A stretch of 64,000 nt of DNA from Ursus arctos (GCF_023065955.2 NW_026622874.1:10708001-10772000); one strand, 5' to 3'. Positions 1-11,404 are shown, counted from the stretch's first letter. The notes: generated by a model from the sequence alone, not told the origin. Translations and numbers: made by a program.

Positions 1-850
1 GCCTATCAGCAAAGGAGGCATAAAACAATACTTACACATATTCTAGGGTTCTCTGGAAAAAAGTCTCTGAGAATTCATAACCCCAACCTGCCCTCATGTG
101 GATTTGGGATTCATGCTGACACTGTCCGTACAGTCTCAGAAACCCCGAAAGAAAAAAATGAACATAAAATGGCCTTAGGTTGGTAACAAACTCAAGCTTG
201 TAGCAAAAGCCAAAATAAACCCTATCTGGAGGGACAGTTATTCAACACAGACCTCACAGGAATCCCACAGATAAAGCTAAGCTGAGCATTAGTCTACCAG
301 TGAAAAATATAAAGAGAGTGAGTAAATAAGCCAGCATGACCAAGAGTCAGCAAAAATAAAAAGCACAGTGAGATGCCTAGGAATTGAGATAACACAACTG
401 CTGCTTGCAAAATTTATACATTTCTAAAAATAAGTATCTTTGAAGTATTAATAAATCAATGATAAATTTTAACATGAAAAAATAAGATAACTATTAAAAA
501 GTAAGCAATTTTGAAAAAGTTTTACTTCTAGAATGGAAAAAATGTGCGATTGAATTTAAAGCTAAGTTAAAGAGAGATTAAATACAACCGCAGGAAGAAT
601 TAGGGAACCAAGGCAGAGAGCTAAGAAAGAAAACAATTCAGTGCAGAGAAAGAGATTTAAAATATGAATGAGAAGGGAAATAACATAAAACTAGAATGTG
701 CCTGCAGGGAGAGAGGACAGAGAGGAGAGGGGAAGGCAGTAGTTAAGAGATAATGGCCAAGGATTTTTCTAGAATTGGTGAAAAACACGAGTCCTCAGAT
801 TTCCGGGTATACAAAGAACACCAAAGAGAGAAAATAAAAATTGTTGTGTA
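1..850 (+). repeat. Old L1/HAL1-type fragment (ORF1 side)
   Basis: A-rich, heavily mutated DNA that reads like the ORF1-side sequence of ancient mammalian L1/HAL1 elements in sense orientation. Recognisable stretches are the ccagcatgaccaagagtca region near 335 and the gagataatggccaag region near 750, followed by the ...cctcagatt... motif at about 795. No long open frame survives. The window cuts its left end. The L1-class call is fairly secure; HAL1 versus L1M cannot be decided by eye. Confidence 0.6.
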
Positions 851-1044
851 TGTTTTAAGCAGGTTTTATGTATGTTTTTGGCATGAGAGTCTGACACAAG
901 CAATCACATCCAGAAGCAGAAGTCAGCTGTTATTCAAAAATGCTACTTTAGGCCTTTGAGCAGGAAGCAAAGTGGAAAAATCTGGGAGGACAGTCTTCGT
1001 CACCATCCTTCAAAGCACCCCTATAGGCGGTTGTCTAGTCTTCC

Positions 1045-1660
1045 AACACTGCACGCAGGCATTCCTGTAGTCATTCATTCACGAAATCATTCCTCCGTGC
1101 GTTCAATCACACATATAACCCACTGAGGTCCTAATAAGGGCCAGGCTCGGCTGAGGAGCTGAGAGCCTAGCCGTGAGCAAAGCAGACAAAATTCCTGCTC
1201 TCGCAAAGCTTCTAATCTACTCTTTGAAACAGATATCAAATCAATACAGAAGACATTCAGAGAGCAACAAGTGTTGTAAGGAAACAACCCAGGATAAAAC
1301 ACAGGGTGACAGGTTGGAGGAGCTAGTGGTGGGCTTCTTTAGTCAGAGTGCTGAGGGAAGCTTCCAGAAGGGAGCTAAGACTAGTCGGAAGCCTGAAAAC
1401 GAGTCAGCCGCCAGCATTTCTGAAGAGGGACCGCAAGAGCAAAGGCCTTGTGGCAGGAGTAAACCGGGTTCTGTTTGAGGAAGGGAACAGAAGGCCAGAA
1501 TGGCTGCAGAGCATCGTCTCAGGGGCATGTGGAGAGAGGTGAGGCCGGGGAGAGGCAGGCACCGTTCACAGGGGCCCTGTAGGCTGTGCCAGGGAGTCTC
1601 TATTTTATTCTCTATGCTTTTGGAAGCCCTACTTATGTTTCTAAGCAATGAATGGTGGCA
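1045..1660 (-). repeat. L2 LINE, antisense, 3' end and interior
   Basis: Starts with the antisense L2 tail (tcattcattcacgaaatcatt), then the antisense equivalent of the L2 segment about doses of 'agcaaagcagacaaaattcctgctctcgcaaagctt' type, here at about 1175-1210. Further right come pieces resembling the antisense L2 ORF2 end (gcaaaggccttgtggcaggag near 1440). It is strongly diverged, so the inner border is approximate. Confidence 0.6.
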
Positions 1661-2114
1661 CTGGATTGAAATTTGTGGAAGATTCTTTGGTTGTTATGGA
1701 AAGGCTAGATTTCAGATGGGACAAAAGAGAAAGTAGGACCCCAGTCAGAGGAGAGAAAGAGCAGTGGGAGGAGCTGGTATGGGAGCAGTCAGAGCAGGGG
1801 AAGGGTTGGCCCCAGACCGGTGCGGGGCTGCACCTGCTGTGAGAAGGATATCAGAGGTCTCCGCGGCAGACGACCGGGCTGCTGTGGTCGCTCCGTCTGA
1901 CTGCTTCGTGGGTGGCAGTGGTTCCTGTCCCACTGAGGCCAGCCCTGACCTCTGAATCCCACTGGACCAGTTTCTCCTTTTCATTTCCCTGTCTGCCCCC
2001 GTCTGCCCCACCCAGTCCAGCTATCCACTTAATCAGTGGGTGCCCTTTGTGATTGAATCCAACGACAATTGCTAACAAAACTGCAAGCAAGGGAGCCACG
2101 AATTGAGGCTCAAT
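1661..2114. other. Unassigned stretch between two L2 blocks
   Basis: No gene and no repeat family recognised. It may be the degraded middle of the flanking L2 or a separate insertion into it. Short open frames on both strands have no recognisable domain. Confidence 0.4.
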
Positions 2115-2700
2115 TCCAGGCGCTTGAGGTCAAAACCCGCAGACTTGCTGATGGATTGGCTGCAGGGAGAGAGGGAATGGAAAGAGTGGCATCCGCATCT
2201 GTGAAAAGGTCCTGGTCCTCACAAGCTCACATTCTAGAGCCAGGAGAGAGGCACCACGAGTGATAAACGCAGTAGCAAGCAAATTATATTGCAGGTCCAA
2301 GGTGACAGATGCTACGGGGCAAAACGCAGAGCTGGGCGAGGAGGGCCAGGATTGCAGGGGAGCAGGGAAGGGGCAGATGGCATCCTTGAGAGAGGTGGGC
2401 AGGAGGGGGTGGGTGCTACACAGGCCAGCGGGGCGGAGCCGCAAAGGGAAGCGAAGAGAGGAAACCTCTGGCAGAGGAAGGGGGGTGCAGACTGCCCCCG
2501 GGCCTGCGGGGCATTTTAAGGAAATGAAAGCTCTGTGAAAACTATGGCAGGGTTTTGAGCAGAGGAATGATAGGCTCTGTTCCCTGAGTTGAGGCCCAGC
2601 GGGAGACAAGGGTGTGCAAGTGGGGACACAGAGTCAAGCACGTTATTGGGAGAATTTTGAAGTTCAGGGGTCATGTGACACCCAAGTGCAAGTGTCCAGT
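2115..2700 (-). repeat. L2 LINE, antisense, second block
   Basis: Contains the antisense L2 ORF2 phrase gacttgctgatggattggct (2141-2160). A second copy of L2 3' sequence follows (cacaagctcacattctagag at about 2220). The antisense phrase gggttttgagcagaggaatga is at about 2550. The order implies two L2 copies, or a duplicated L2, rather than one continuous element. Confidence 0.55.
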
Positions 2701-2739
2701 ATCTCTGAGCTCCTGAAAGGGCTCCCCAGAGCCACCAGC

Positions 2740-2905
2740 GTGACCTTTCTCAAGGTAAGGCGAACTTGATCCAATAACCTCCCTGTTTGAGAACCCTGGC
2801 GCTCCCCGCTGCGGGAGGGGGGGGGGCCCTAGTCCTTAGCGAGAAGCACTGAGTGCCTCCCAGTCAGGCCCCTGCGCGTTCCCTCCCACGCTGTCCTGCT
2901 GCCTG
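2740..2905 (+). repeat. L2 LINE fragment, sense
   Basis: Reads like the sense L2 ORF2 C-terminal region: gtgacctttctcaaggtaag, then cttgatccaataacctccct, then a broken ggccctagtccttagc. It is interrupted by a poly-G run at about 2817-2825. Its direction is opposite to the L2 blocks on its left. Confidence 0.5.
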
Positions 2906-3124
2906 CATGCCCGCGGCCCCTAAGTACCCGCAGCTCCCAACCGCAGCTCCAGTCTAACCCCTCCGGAGAAACCTCCGTGCACTCCCCCCACCCCGGATCC
3001 CTTCCAGGCAGAAGGGGCCTCTTCCTCCTGCACCGGCCTGCAGACAGTCATGAAACACGAGCCAAGTCCAAGAGCCAGGCTCCCAGCAGAGCCCCCGACA
3101 CTGGGCTTCAGAATTAGAATTGGT

Positions 3125-3310
3125 GCAAGGCCGAGCTCTTGCTTGCTGTGTGCCACTGGACGCATGCTGTTTACGCTCAGGGTCTCATCAAGGGAGCAAC
3201 GCCACCTTGGTAGAACAGGTGTCTTGATGAAATGAGATAACACGAGCACATCAGGAGCTACAGGACCTCGCACACAGTAGGTCTTGAAAAAAATCATGTT
3301 CCCCTCCAGA
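3125..3310 (+). repeat. MIR SINE, sense
   Basis: Degraded MIR: a gctgtgtgccactgg core-like segment at about 3146, then aatgagataacacgagcac, and the tail ...cacacagtaggtcttgaaaa at about 3270. Confidence 0.55.
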
Positions 3311-4090
3311 CCTGAAGCCTCTGTGGGCCGGATAATGTGTCCGTTTTATTGACATTCTAGATGTCCCAGCGTTAGCGGGTCCCGGCACATAAATGCCCTT
3401 GCTAGGATGTCCGCCTGCATGAGCAGACCCTGTCTCCCCAGAGAGCTTGGAGGGGCCCCCGTGCCCAGGGGAAGACGGTGGTGACACTACAGTGGACCCT
3501 GGCCATGCGTAAACCCCTGTGCGGCTCCTGTCAGACTGGTCACCTCCCCTCCGCAGCAGCAGGGAGCCCCTCCTGCTTGTCTCTAGGGAACATTCATCCG
3601 TCCTCTCCACGAATATTTTTCTCTTTGCTCTTTAGAACTTCTGTCACTGCGTGCCACCCTGCTCAGCTGCTCTCCCGCTGCTCAGCCGTGTGTGTTCTGT
3701 CTTCCTCCACCGGTTCTCACCACACACCATATGGCTCTTCCTCGCGGACCCGAGCTCGGGCTTCACAGCTGTCTACAGGCCTCACCCAGGCAAGCGGGGT
3801 CCTGCAGGTGGCTCACCGGCCCTCCAGCCAGCAGCCCTGCTCTCAGCACACTGTGAGCCCAGCATTGCTCCCCGGAGACACGTGGCCCGAAGGCCCCCCA
3901 GGACCTCCGCTCTGCCACTTCCCTACAGCCCGCCAAGCATGCGTCGAGGGGGGGGGGGTGATCTTCCAAATGCGATGGGATCGTGTGCGTCTAATTCTAG
4001 AACATTGACAGACTTGTAGCGCAGGTACAGAACAACACGTTTTTACCCATTTTTCCATCCTCTTGCAGCATCAGGTGAGGCAGGCCCAGT
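3311..4090. other. Unassigned, GC-rich in part
   Basis: A short L2-tail-like segment may lie at about 3340-3400 (tgtcccagcgttagcgggtcccggcacat). The rest is not recognised. Frames up to 176 codons exist but lack any domain, have a low-complexity Ser/Pro-rich composition and sit in GC-rich DNA, so no gene is called. Confidence 0.4.
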
Positions 4091-4091
4091 G

Positions 4092-4255
4092 CGGAGGATC
4101 TGGTGTGGACTCTGGAGTCACAGGGACACACGTGTGTGTCCCTGCTCTGCATCTCCTCACGGCAACTTGCATGCTCCTTAAGTTCTCGAAACCTTAGCGT
4201 CTTCATCTGTGAGCTGAGCTAACGAGGACCTCTCACACAGAGGTATCAGTTGATA
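4092..4255 (+). repeat. MIR SINE, sense
   Basis: MIR order is visible: tggactctggagtcacaggg, then cctgctctgcatctcctcac, then ggcaacttgcatgctcctta, then ccttagcgtcttcatctgtg. Confidence 0.7.
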
Positions 4256-4261
4256 CCATCT

Positions 4262-4625
4262 GTCTTTGTTATCTCTCAAGGCTTAACAAATCAGCCCAAA
4301 ATTTAGTGGCTGAAGACAGCAACCGTGGTTCATTAGCGCTCACGGGTTTTGTGGGTCAGGAATTGTGGGTCAGGAATTTAAGAGCAGGTGTGCCGGCTCA
4401 GAGTCTCTCATGGGGTGGCGGTTGGTTGGTGGTCTGAGCTGGGCTCATTCCAAAGGCTTCTTCACTCACGTGTCTGGTACCTGGGCTGGGCAGACACACA
4501 GCAGGAGCTGGAGCGGCTGGGCCTCCCTCAGCCTCTCCCTCTGTCCCCAGGGGGTGTTGGCCCAGGGCTCTCTGGCATGACGCCTTCAGAGTCACCGGAA
4601 GTCTTACGTCATAGATCAAGGCTCC
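4262..4625 (-). repeat. MaLR-like LTR relic, antisense
   Basis: Begins with the antisense MaLR-type phrase aaatttagtggctgaagaca (about 4298-4317), and is diverged further on. A 14-bp direct repeat (tgtgggtcaggaat twice, 4350-4378) lies inside. Family assignment is tentative. Confidence 0.4.
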
Positions 4626-4739
4626 CAAGGCACGTGTCCTGAGAGAAACAGGGGCAGCTGTATCACCTTGACCAGCCTGGTCCCTTGAAGTCACACAACA
4701 TCATGTCCACTGCCTTCTGTTCCCTAGAAGCATGTCACC

Positions 4740-4947
4740 AGAGGTGCCCGGGTGGCTCAGTCAGTGAAGCATCTGCCTTCAGCTCAGGTCATGATCCCAG
4801 GGTCCTGGAACCAACTCCCACATCGGGCTCCCTGCTCAGCGGAGAGTCTGCTTCTCCCTCTCCCTCTGCCTGCCGCTCCCCCTGCTCATTCTCTCTCTCT
4901 CCCTCGCAAATAAATAAAATCTTAAATTAAAAAAAAAAAAAAAAGCA
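4740..4947 (+). mobile_element. SINEC (carnivore tRNA-Lys SINE)
   Basis: Complete SINE: tRNA-like head gaggtgcccgggtggctcag with A- and B-box region, CT-rich middle, aaataaataaaatctt and an A16 tail. The flanks share gcatgtcac (4730-4738 and 4948-4956) as target-site duplication. Confidence 0.97.
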
Positions 4948-5264
4948 GCATGTCACTACTGCCAGCCCATAATGAAGGGGAAGGAGTTAGACTCCTTCTT
5001 TTGAAGGCGTGTCAAGAATTCGTGGACACTCTTCCAGGCCCTGCCGCGTGTACGATGCCTGGTCTTCCATAAGCAGTGGCAACTTTTAATTTTTTTATCT
5101 GATGACTTAAAAAATAAAACAGAAGAATGTCTCTGCCTACCGTTCTTGCCTTCACTCCCACAAACACATCCATCCTGTGAGGAGGTAAAGTACGTGTCAA
5201 TTTAGGCAAGAGTTAAAAGGAAGAATGCAAAGGAGAAGCAGAAATAAAAATTGTTGACATCTCT
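4948..5264. other. No feature recognised
   Basis: AT-moderate sequence with neither a recognisable repeat nor a coding signal. Confidence 0.5.
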
Positions 5265-5500
5265 TCATCCTTTGCTCCATGCCAAGCCCCACGTGAAATG
5301 CTTTATGTACATTATCCATTTGAACCCTCAGGATCACCCCACAGCTTCCTCTCCTAAGCCTCTTTCATGGAGAAGTCTAAAGTCCGCACATGTTGACTGA
5401 GTTGCCCAGGGCTGGGCAGCTGGTAAAGGCACGCAGGAGCGGAGCCCAGTTGGACCGGCCCCAGGGCCTGCATGTCCAACACCGTGCCTTCTGCCCAGAC
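5265..5500 (-). repeat. MIR SINE, antisense
   Basis: Antisense MIR signature: tgaaatgctttatgtacatt, tccatttgaaccctcaggat, then ttgcccagggctgggcagctggtaa. Much of the MIR length is present. Confidence 0.8.
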
Positions 5501-6345
5501 AATTTCTAGATCTTCAGCCGAGAGGCTTTTACTTGAGTTTTTCCTCCCTTGTTGCTGTAATTTGAGGAGTAAGGTGTCTGAAGGAGCAGGTGGAATAGAA
5601 CCTGAGAATTCGAGAAGTTCTTGACCCGGGAGCAGAGAGGCCAGGTTGCTGCTGATGGCGAGAGGGGAGAGGACGTAGAGGCCCCACGCAGACAGCCAGG
5701 TAGCAGGGGGCATGGAGGGCCTGCGAACAGTCTCTCACAAGAGTTCCTCCCACCACCATTGTGTCAGCTTAGTCACCTCAAGCCATCTGTTCAGCACTTC
5801 CTCCCAAACTGTCTCTCAGTGAGAAGAACTCAGGGGCTTTCCTACCTTTCCTCCAGGATGTGGAAACCACCTCCTTGGACTTGACAGGTATCCTAAAAAT
5901 TTCCTGGGTAGTTAAGCAGGAAGAGGTCATTGAACAGGGATGGAGGGAAATCTTGTCATTCCTGTCATCAGACTCAGTCCTCCCGGCCACGCCACGGGGG
6001 AGGTGCTAAGGAGATGGAGCTCAGTTCTGTCCTGGGCCACAAAAGCTCTGAGGCCCCAGCCCTTGAAGTTCTCACACAGTCTAGATGAGCTGTGTTCTCG
6101 CTCAGCTTGGCTCGGGAGGCTGGAGACACCCCTCCCGCGGTGGGCCCCCCTCTTACAGCCACACGACGCCTCTTCCCAGCAGCTCCTCTCCAGACACCTC
6201 CTGGGCTAGGCTGCTAGGTTTCCAGAGCCCTGTCTGCTCTGGCTCCTTTCCATTCCCGTTGTCCGAACTCCCTACAGCTCAGCTGCCCTCAAAGCACTTT
6301 CTGCTTCCTACTATGGTATGGCCTTCAGGGTATTCCCCATGCAGT
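5501..6345. other. No feature recognised
   Basis: Mixed-composition DNA with no repeat that I recognise. The open frames, up to about 119 codons, are short and overlapping on both strands. Confidence 0.45.
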
Positions 6346-6349
6346 CTCT

Positions 6350-6480
6350 TCACATTCAGTCATTCGGAAAGTATTGATGACACACAACATCCTACGGGCC
6401 AGGCACAGTTCTAGGCACTGGGGATCCGGCAGGGAACAAGGCAGGCCAAGTCCCTGGCTCCCCGGAGCTGATATTCTGGA
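6350..6480 (-). repeat. L2 LINE 3' end, antisense
   Basis: Antisense L2 tail: cattcagtcattcggaaagt, then gccaggcacagttctaggca and ctggggatccggcagggaac, then the ccggagctgatattctgga segment. Confidence 0.75.
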
Positions 6481-7641
6481 AGCTTTCACTAAAAGAGAGC
6501 TCAGCCCTCACCACAAAGGAAGCTCTCTGGGTGGAGGCATACAGGGGAAGGTACTATCATGTCACTAAATTGTCCTCTGACATCGAGTTGAGACTGCAGC
6601 CTGCCAGGGGTGATGACACACCCTGCAAGTTAGACGCTGTCCCTGGTGTTGAGCAATGGCCTGGGGCGAGTCACTTGGGCTCTCAGCTATGATGACTCGA
6701 CCCTTTCAGGAGTCACCTCTGTAGCCTGGGAATGCACCTCCTCAGACCCTATCTGAGGCAGGAATGTGGTCCGTGCTCCGTTTCTGTCACCACCACCTGC
6801 CTGGGGTTTCCAGGCTGAGGAATAAAGGAAGAGAAAGCTGCTACATCCACTCAAGGGCCTTCCTCTGGCTTTGACCTCCTCCATGTTGGCACCAATAACA
6901 ACAGGAACAGACCCGTGAGCCTTTGCAAGTTCTGCCCACACAGCTCCTTCTGGAAGCAGATGCTCTCTCCGTTGGCATCCCGTGGGGCACATTGTCAGCG
7001 GTCAGCAGTCTTACTCCACGCTGAAAATTTTCAGGCTAGGGGAAGTTAAGTAGTGTAACTGGTAAGTAGGCAAAAGGTGAGTTTTGCAGGAAGAAAAAGA
7101 TATTTGAGGGAATAGAACGAAAATTTCACATGAATTTTGAAGTTAAAGACACAGGTTATCAAATGCACTTCAGCTCTGCGGCTGACAGTTTAGGCTGGCC
7201 CTGTCGTCTGACAGGAGACTTACTTTCCCTTTCCTCGGCCCCGCTCTGGGGGCTCTTGTAAAAGCTCTGATGTGAGACATGCCCTCTCAGGGTGCCTTTG
7301 ATGCAGGAAGGATACGTTGGTGCCAAAGAGGCGGCGTCATTCAGCCGTGAGCAGGCCTCTAGAACGGCAAACCCAGCCAGAAGCGGCCCTGGGCGACAGG
7401 GACAAAGTACTCTCTCCTGTAGTAAGCGTTGCCAAAGCAGAGAAGCTCCAAGGTTACTTACATGAGCAGCTTAAAAATGTCAGCAAGGACCCACGTTCTT
7501 TCCATGTTCTCTCTCTCCTGTCCTCAGCTTGCAGGCATGTGTTCTCTGGCATCCAGATGGCTGCTGTCGTTGCAAGCATTGTGTACTCACACAAGGACAG
7601 GGGGAGGCCGAAAACCACTCCTACCTTGCGTGGCTTTTATT
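6481..7641. other. No feature recognised
   Basis: About 1.1 kb without a recognisable repeat or gene. It ends at the insertion site of the next SINE. Confidence 0.45.
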
Positions 7642-7842
7642 TTTTTATTTTTTTAAAGATTTATTTATTTACTTATGTGGCAGAGAGACAGCCAGCGAGA
7701 GAGGGAACACAAGCAGGGGGAGTGGGAGAGGAAGAAGCAGGCTCCTAGTGGAGGAGCCTGATGTGGGGCTTGATCCCAGAATGCCAGGATCATGCCCTTA
7801 GCCGACGGCAGACGCTTAACGACTGCACCACCCAGGCGCCCC
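7642..7842 (-). mobile_element. SINEC, antisense
   Basis: Reads A-tail complement (tttttatttttttaaagat), a CT-tract complement, and ends in caccacccaggcgcccc, the complement of the SINE head. Imperfect target duplication: ttgcgtggctttta on the left and ttgcatcgctttta on the right. Confidence 0.97.
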
Positions 7843-9155
7843 TTGCATCGCTTTTAAAGACGTAAACCTTTCCCAGTTGGTTCCCCTACTCTAGCAGATG
7901 TCCCCTCACATCACATTGGGCAGAATTGCAACACAGAATTACAGGCAAAAGGAAGGGAACCGCTGTGAATAGCTTCTCCCACCTCCTGGGGCTGGGTAGG
8001 GACCTGTCTTCCCCTGAGAGTATGGTGACCAATACCCGGATCTAGTCTGTTCTGTCGGCAAGGCAGAGTGTGGCTAATGGGTGTCAGCAGGGAGGCAACT
8101 GGCAGAGAGAGTCGCTCAGCCCTTCCCCCTTCCCTCATCCACCAGCACAGAGAGCCCTGTGGGAAAAGTGAGATGATTAATTGGGGAAAAATAAATGTCA
8201 AGTGGCTTTCTGTTTCCAAGATGAAAGAGTTTCATGACATTCTGTTTTTAATCATGGAATTTATGTAACACTTCATCAGGCAAGTCCGTCAGACAGACGG
8301 CTTTCTAAACCTGAAAAGTTTTGTCAACTTGGAGGAAGGGAACAAGCCAAGGTGCACCGAAGACTGACCTTTTCCACTGAGCAGGTCATGGATGTGTCTA
8401 CCTCTGGGGTACCTGTGTCACCCCGTGTGCCCCAGAGGGATCTGGAAGCGCAGGCAGAAATATGGTGCATGAAAGCTGGATCTTACTGGTCACCCAACTC
8501 TCCTAGATCTTATACCTCTCATTGCACAGAGAAGCGAACGTAAGAGCAGATAGAGAAGGGGCTTGACTGAGGTCAGACCATGAGTGGCTGAGGCAAGATG
8601 GCAGCCTCCCGGGATGTTGTCTGCCTGTTTCACAAAGCCTCTTAGCTCCGGCTCAGGCCCATCTGACCACAGAGCTGCCTCACAATTCTATAAATACCTG
8701 CAAATAACCGGAGTCCCACAGATGCTACAGACCACAAGAATAGAAAGACAAGAGGGGGTGATGGGACGGACGGAATGGGAGTGCCTTTCCTGAAACACCA
8801 GCATTCCTCAAAACATACAGAAAGTGAGCACAGTTCACCTTGGAGTTGAATAAAACTGGAGATAGTTCATCTTCTGTAGCTTATATGGGTAAGTTGCAGG
8901 ACGCTAGAGGAAGAAGTGAAAAGAGCATTTAGCAATTCAATTAAAAATAGATATGAGCTAGACTGTAACAGATGAATGTGGGTTTCAACTATAGAAAGAG
9001 AAAAGGCCTTTGTTCCTGGTTTCCATTCTCCACTGATACAGATAGAGCTGCCTGAAGAGCTCACAGCCTCCAAGAACTTCCTTTTGGAGGTTCTCCCCTT
9101 CATCCAAACATGTTAAGATGCTCCCTGATCACAAGTTTAAAATAATTGATATATT
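7843..9155. other. Mostly unassigned
   Basis: A weak antisense MIR-like segment may lie at about 8510-8610 (cattgcacagagaagcgaac). Otherwise nothing is recognised and no coding signal is supported. Confidence 0.4.
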
Positions 9156-9350
9156 GGGGCGCCTGGGTGGCTCAGTCAGTTCAGCAGCCAACTCAGTTTC
9201 TGCTCCGGTCATGATCTCAGGGTCCTGGGATGGAGGCTCGTGGAGTCTGCTTCAGGATTCTCTCTCTTCCTCGCCCTCTGCCCCTCCCCCTCCCCCCGCT
9301 AGCTCGCTCTCTTTCAAATAAATAAATAAATCTTTAAAAAAATTAAAAAA
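9156..9350 (+). mobile_element. SINEC, sense
   Basis: Head ggggcgcctgggtggctcag, CT-rich body, aaataaataaataaatcttt tail. The flanks share aaataattg(a/c)tata as target duplication (from about 9140 and 9351). Confidence 0.96.
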
Positions 9351-9689
9351 AAATAATTGCTATACAACTTGGTAACAGTTTGTGTTGTAGTTGACTAAAA
9401 AGAAACACGTTTTAACATTTACTTAAATATTAATGTTCTTTCTTTGATATTGTAGTTTTGAGTTTATATGTTTCCCATGTCTCATATATCTCAAATATTT
9501 TAATGGACCCTTAGAAGGTTCTAAGCCCTATGCCGACAGTACCAAGTGGTTAAAATGAGAAACTATGGATCTTTAGATCCTGTAATTCCACACAGGGAGC
9601 TATGATAATTGAGTTGAGGAAGACAATCATCGTACCAGTGTCCTGTCTTAGCATTCTGTCGAATAAGGCCAGTTCACATCTGTGTAGTA

Positions 9690-9880
9690 CTTTGTCCCTT
9701 CCCCGTATCTTTCACATATTTTATTTCATTTGATGCTCTTCAACAGCAGCCTAGTATATAGACACTAAATTTGGTTTATTGATAAGGAAACTTTGATCCA
9801 AAGAGGTTAACTTGTTTAATATCACCCAACTAGTAAGGAAGAAACCCAGATTCTAGGGAATGAAATTACCACCCCAGTAC
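9690..9880 (-). repeat. MIR SINE, antisense, diverged
   Basis: Antisense MIR phrases: ttttatttcatttgatgctc, ggaaactttgatccaaagag, then atcacccaactagtaaggaag. Confidence 0.55.
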
Positions 9881-9969
9881 CTATGCACCTTCGATCACAA
9901 CTTCAACTCCTTGTTGACAACCAAATCCTGAGTTTTCTACTTCATGACTGGGGCTGGGGGAGACAACTA

Positions 9970-10166
9970 GTTGACCCTACTTCTCTTGGAAGCAAGGGGC
10001 CCTAGCTGCTGTTGGTGGAATGACATTTTGTCCAATAAAATGGAGCCCATAAGAAAGATCTCAACTGTCCTATTAATGCATATTTCTCTTCAGTCTGATT
10101 TTCACTAGAATGAGCACTGGAATGGTTGGCATCATAGGTAATGTAAGAATCTGGAAGTAAGATCTG
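9970..10166 (+). repeat. Left arm of imperfect inverted repeat
   Basis: This arm pairs with 10602-10816 in reverse orientation. Matching blocks from the outside inwards are gttgaccc-acttctc-tggaagcaaggggccc, then attttgtccaataaaat, then cagaaagatc(t/c)caac-like sequence, and finally gaatctggaagtaagat next to the loop. The left arm has an extra block of about 20 bp (tagctgctgttggtggaatg, 10003-10022). No transposon family is recognised. Confidence 0.8.
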
Positions 10167-10601
10167 AGCCCTTTGACTGCAACTACGCTGACGTGGGAAT
10201 CCCAAGGGAAAGATGTCACACTGGTTGGGATAGCCACAGGACTGCTATGCAATTAAGGAAGATTCCTAATGTAAACCAAAAAACAAAACAAAACAAAAAG
10301 CCCAAAAAACAAATAACACCCTCTTCTGGATGGTGTTTTCAACATGCCACAATGTGAATGGTTGGAAACACAACACTTTGACCTGAGACCTGAACCCCAG
10401 GAAGAATGAAGCCGTCTGAGAGTGCTCACTAAGAGAGCATTTGAGGTAATCAACCTGTCTTGCGTAATGGCTATGCTAACTCCTAAGAATTTAAGGCCTG
10501 TGTCTATGACAATGTCCTGGCACATGACAATCCCCAGCACATGCCTGTGGACTGAAGCACTGAATTGTAGGTGAGTAAAGCAGGGCCTTCTCCCCATCCA
10601 C
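10167..10601. other. Spacer of the inverted repeat
   Basis: About 435 bp with a CAAAA-rich patch at 10278-10310. No gene or known repeat is recognised. It could be the interior of an old mobile element if the arms are its termini. Confidence 0.4.
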
Positions 10602-10816
10602 CAATCTTACTTCCAGATTCCAACATTACCCACTGATACTGAGCAAGAATTTGTGAGACAGCTGTATCCTGGAGCACAACACTGGATTTTTTTTTTTAAC
10701 TAAATGCAAAACCGAAGCCTCAGGGGCCTCTAGCAGGATGGTTGGGATCTTTCTGATGGGGTTTATTTTATTGGACAAAATGGGGCCCCTTGCTTCCAGG
10801 AGAAGTGGGGTCAACC
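10602..10816 (-). repeat. Right arm of imperfect inverted repeat
   Basis: Reverse-complement counterpart of 9970-10166. It carries attttattggacaaaatggg (10766-10785) and cccttgcttccaggagaagt (10787-10806), ending in ggggtcaac. A T12 run at 10687-10698 is specific to this arm. Confidence 0.8.
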
Positions 10817-11404
10817 TGTTGGAGTGAGGCTGGAGTTTAGTAGGTCCAATGTGCTCCTTTGAATAGACTAAGATCAAATGTCCTTCTCAAGGTGACAGGC
10901 CCAGAATCTGAACTCTAACGTGTCAGCCTACAACCCCAGAGACATGTGAGCTTGAGCACCCAAGTTTCCTCTCCACGACCTTTGTGCAACCTTGTCCTTC
11001 CTGCTCTTCCAAGGTTGGTATTGAAAAGGGGCAGTATGACATTGGGGAAAGACCTCCACACTTACAAGAAAACTGAAAGTTTGGGAAATGACCACGGCAT
11101 CCAGGGTTCCCAATATTTGCACAAGTGTAATGCCAATGATAAGAGCATAGGGTGGGCAAGACCATCCCAGTTGGGTGCTCTACTCCAGGGATCTGGAATA
11201 ATCTCATGGGGAGGAGTAACAGCATGTAAGGAGAATCTCCTTATTCTTGCTCACCTGTTTCTTGGCCAGGCCTCACTGATGATTCACGAAGTATTCCTCC
11301 ATGTCTTCATCTCTTGGTCAGCTTGAACTCTGTGTGATATGAAAGCCCACAGGCACGTTATACGCACTATGGCTCATGGTTCGAATGTGCTCTATTTAAT
11401 ATTC
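10817..11404. other. Unassigned, overlapping short frames
   Basis: Frames of 126 codons (+, 10946-11326) and 100 codons (-, 10923-11225) overlap. Neither shows a domain or family that I recognise, and overlapping antisense frames of this size are expected by chance. Possibly flanking sequence of the inverted-repeat element. Confidence 0.35.

Noticed and set aside
3478..4008. 176-codon open frame with an overlapping 122-codon one
   Set aside because: Both frames are open simply because the region is GC-rich; Ser/Pro-rich with no domain.
4740..4810. tRNA-like A/B box regions at SINE heads considered as tRNA genes
   Set aside because: They belong to SINEC elements (CT-rich body, A-tail, target duplications) and no intact cloverleaf with an acceptor stem is present.
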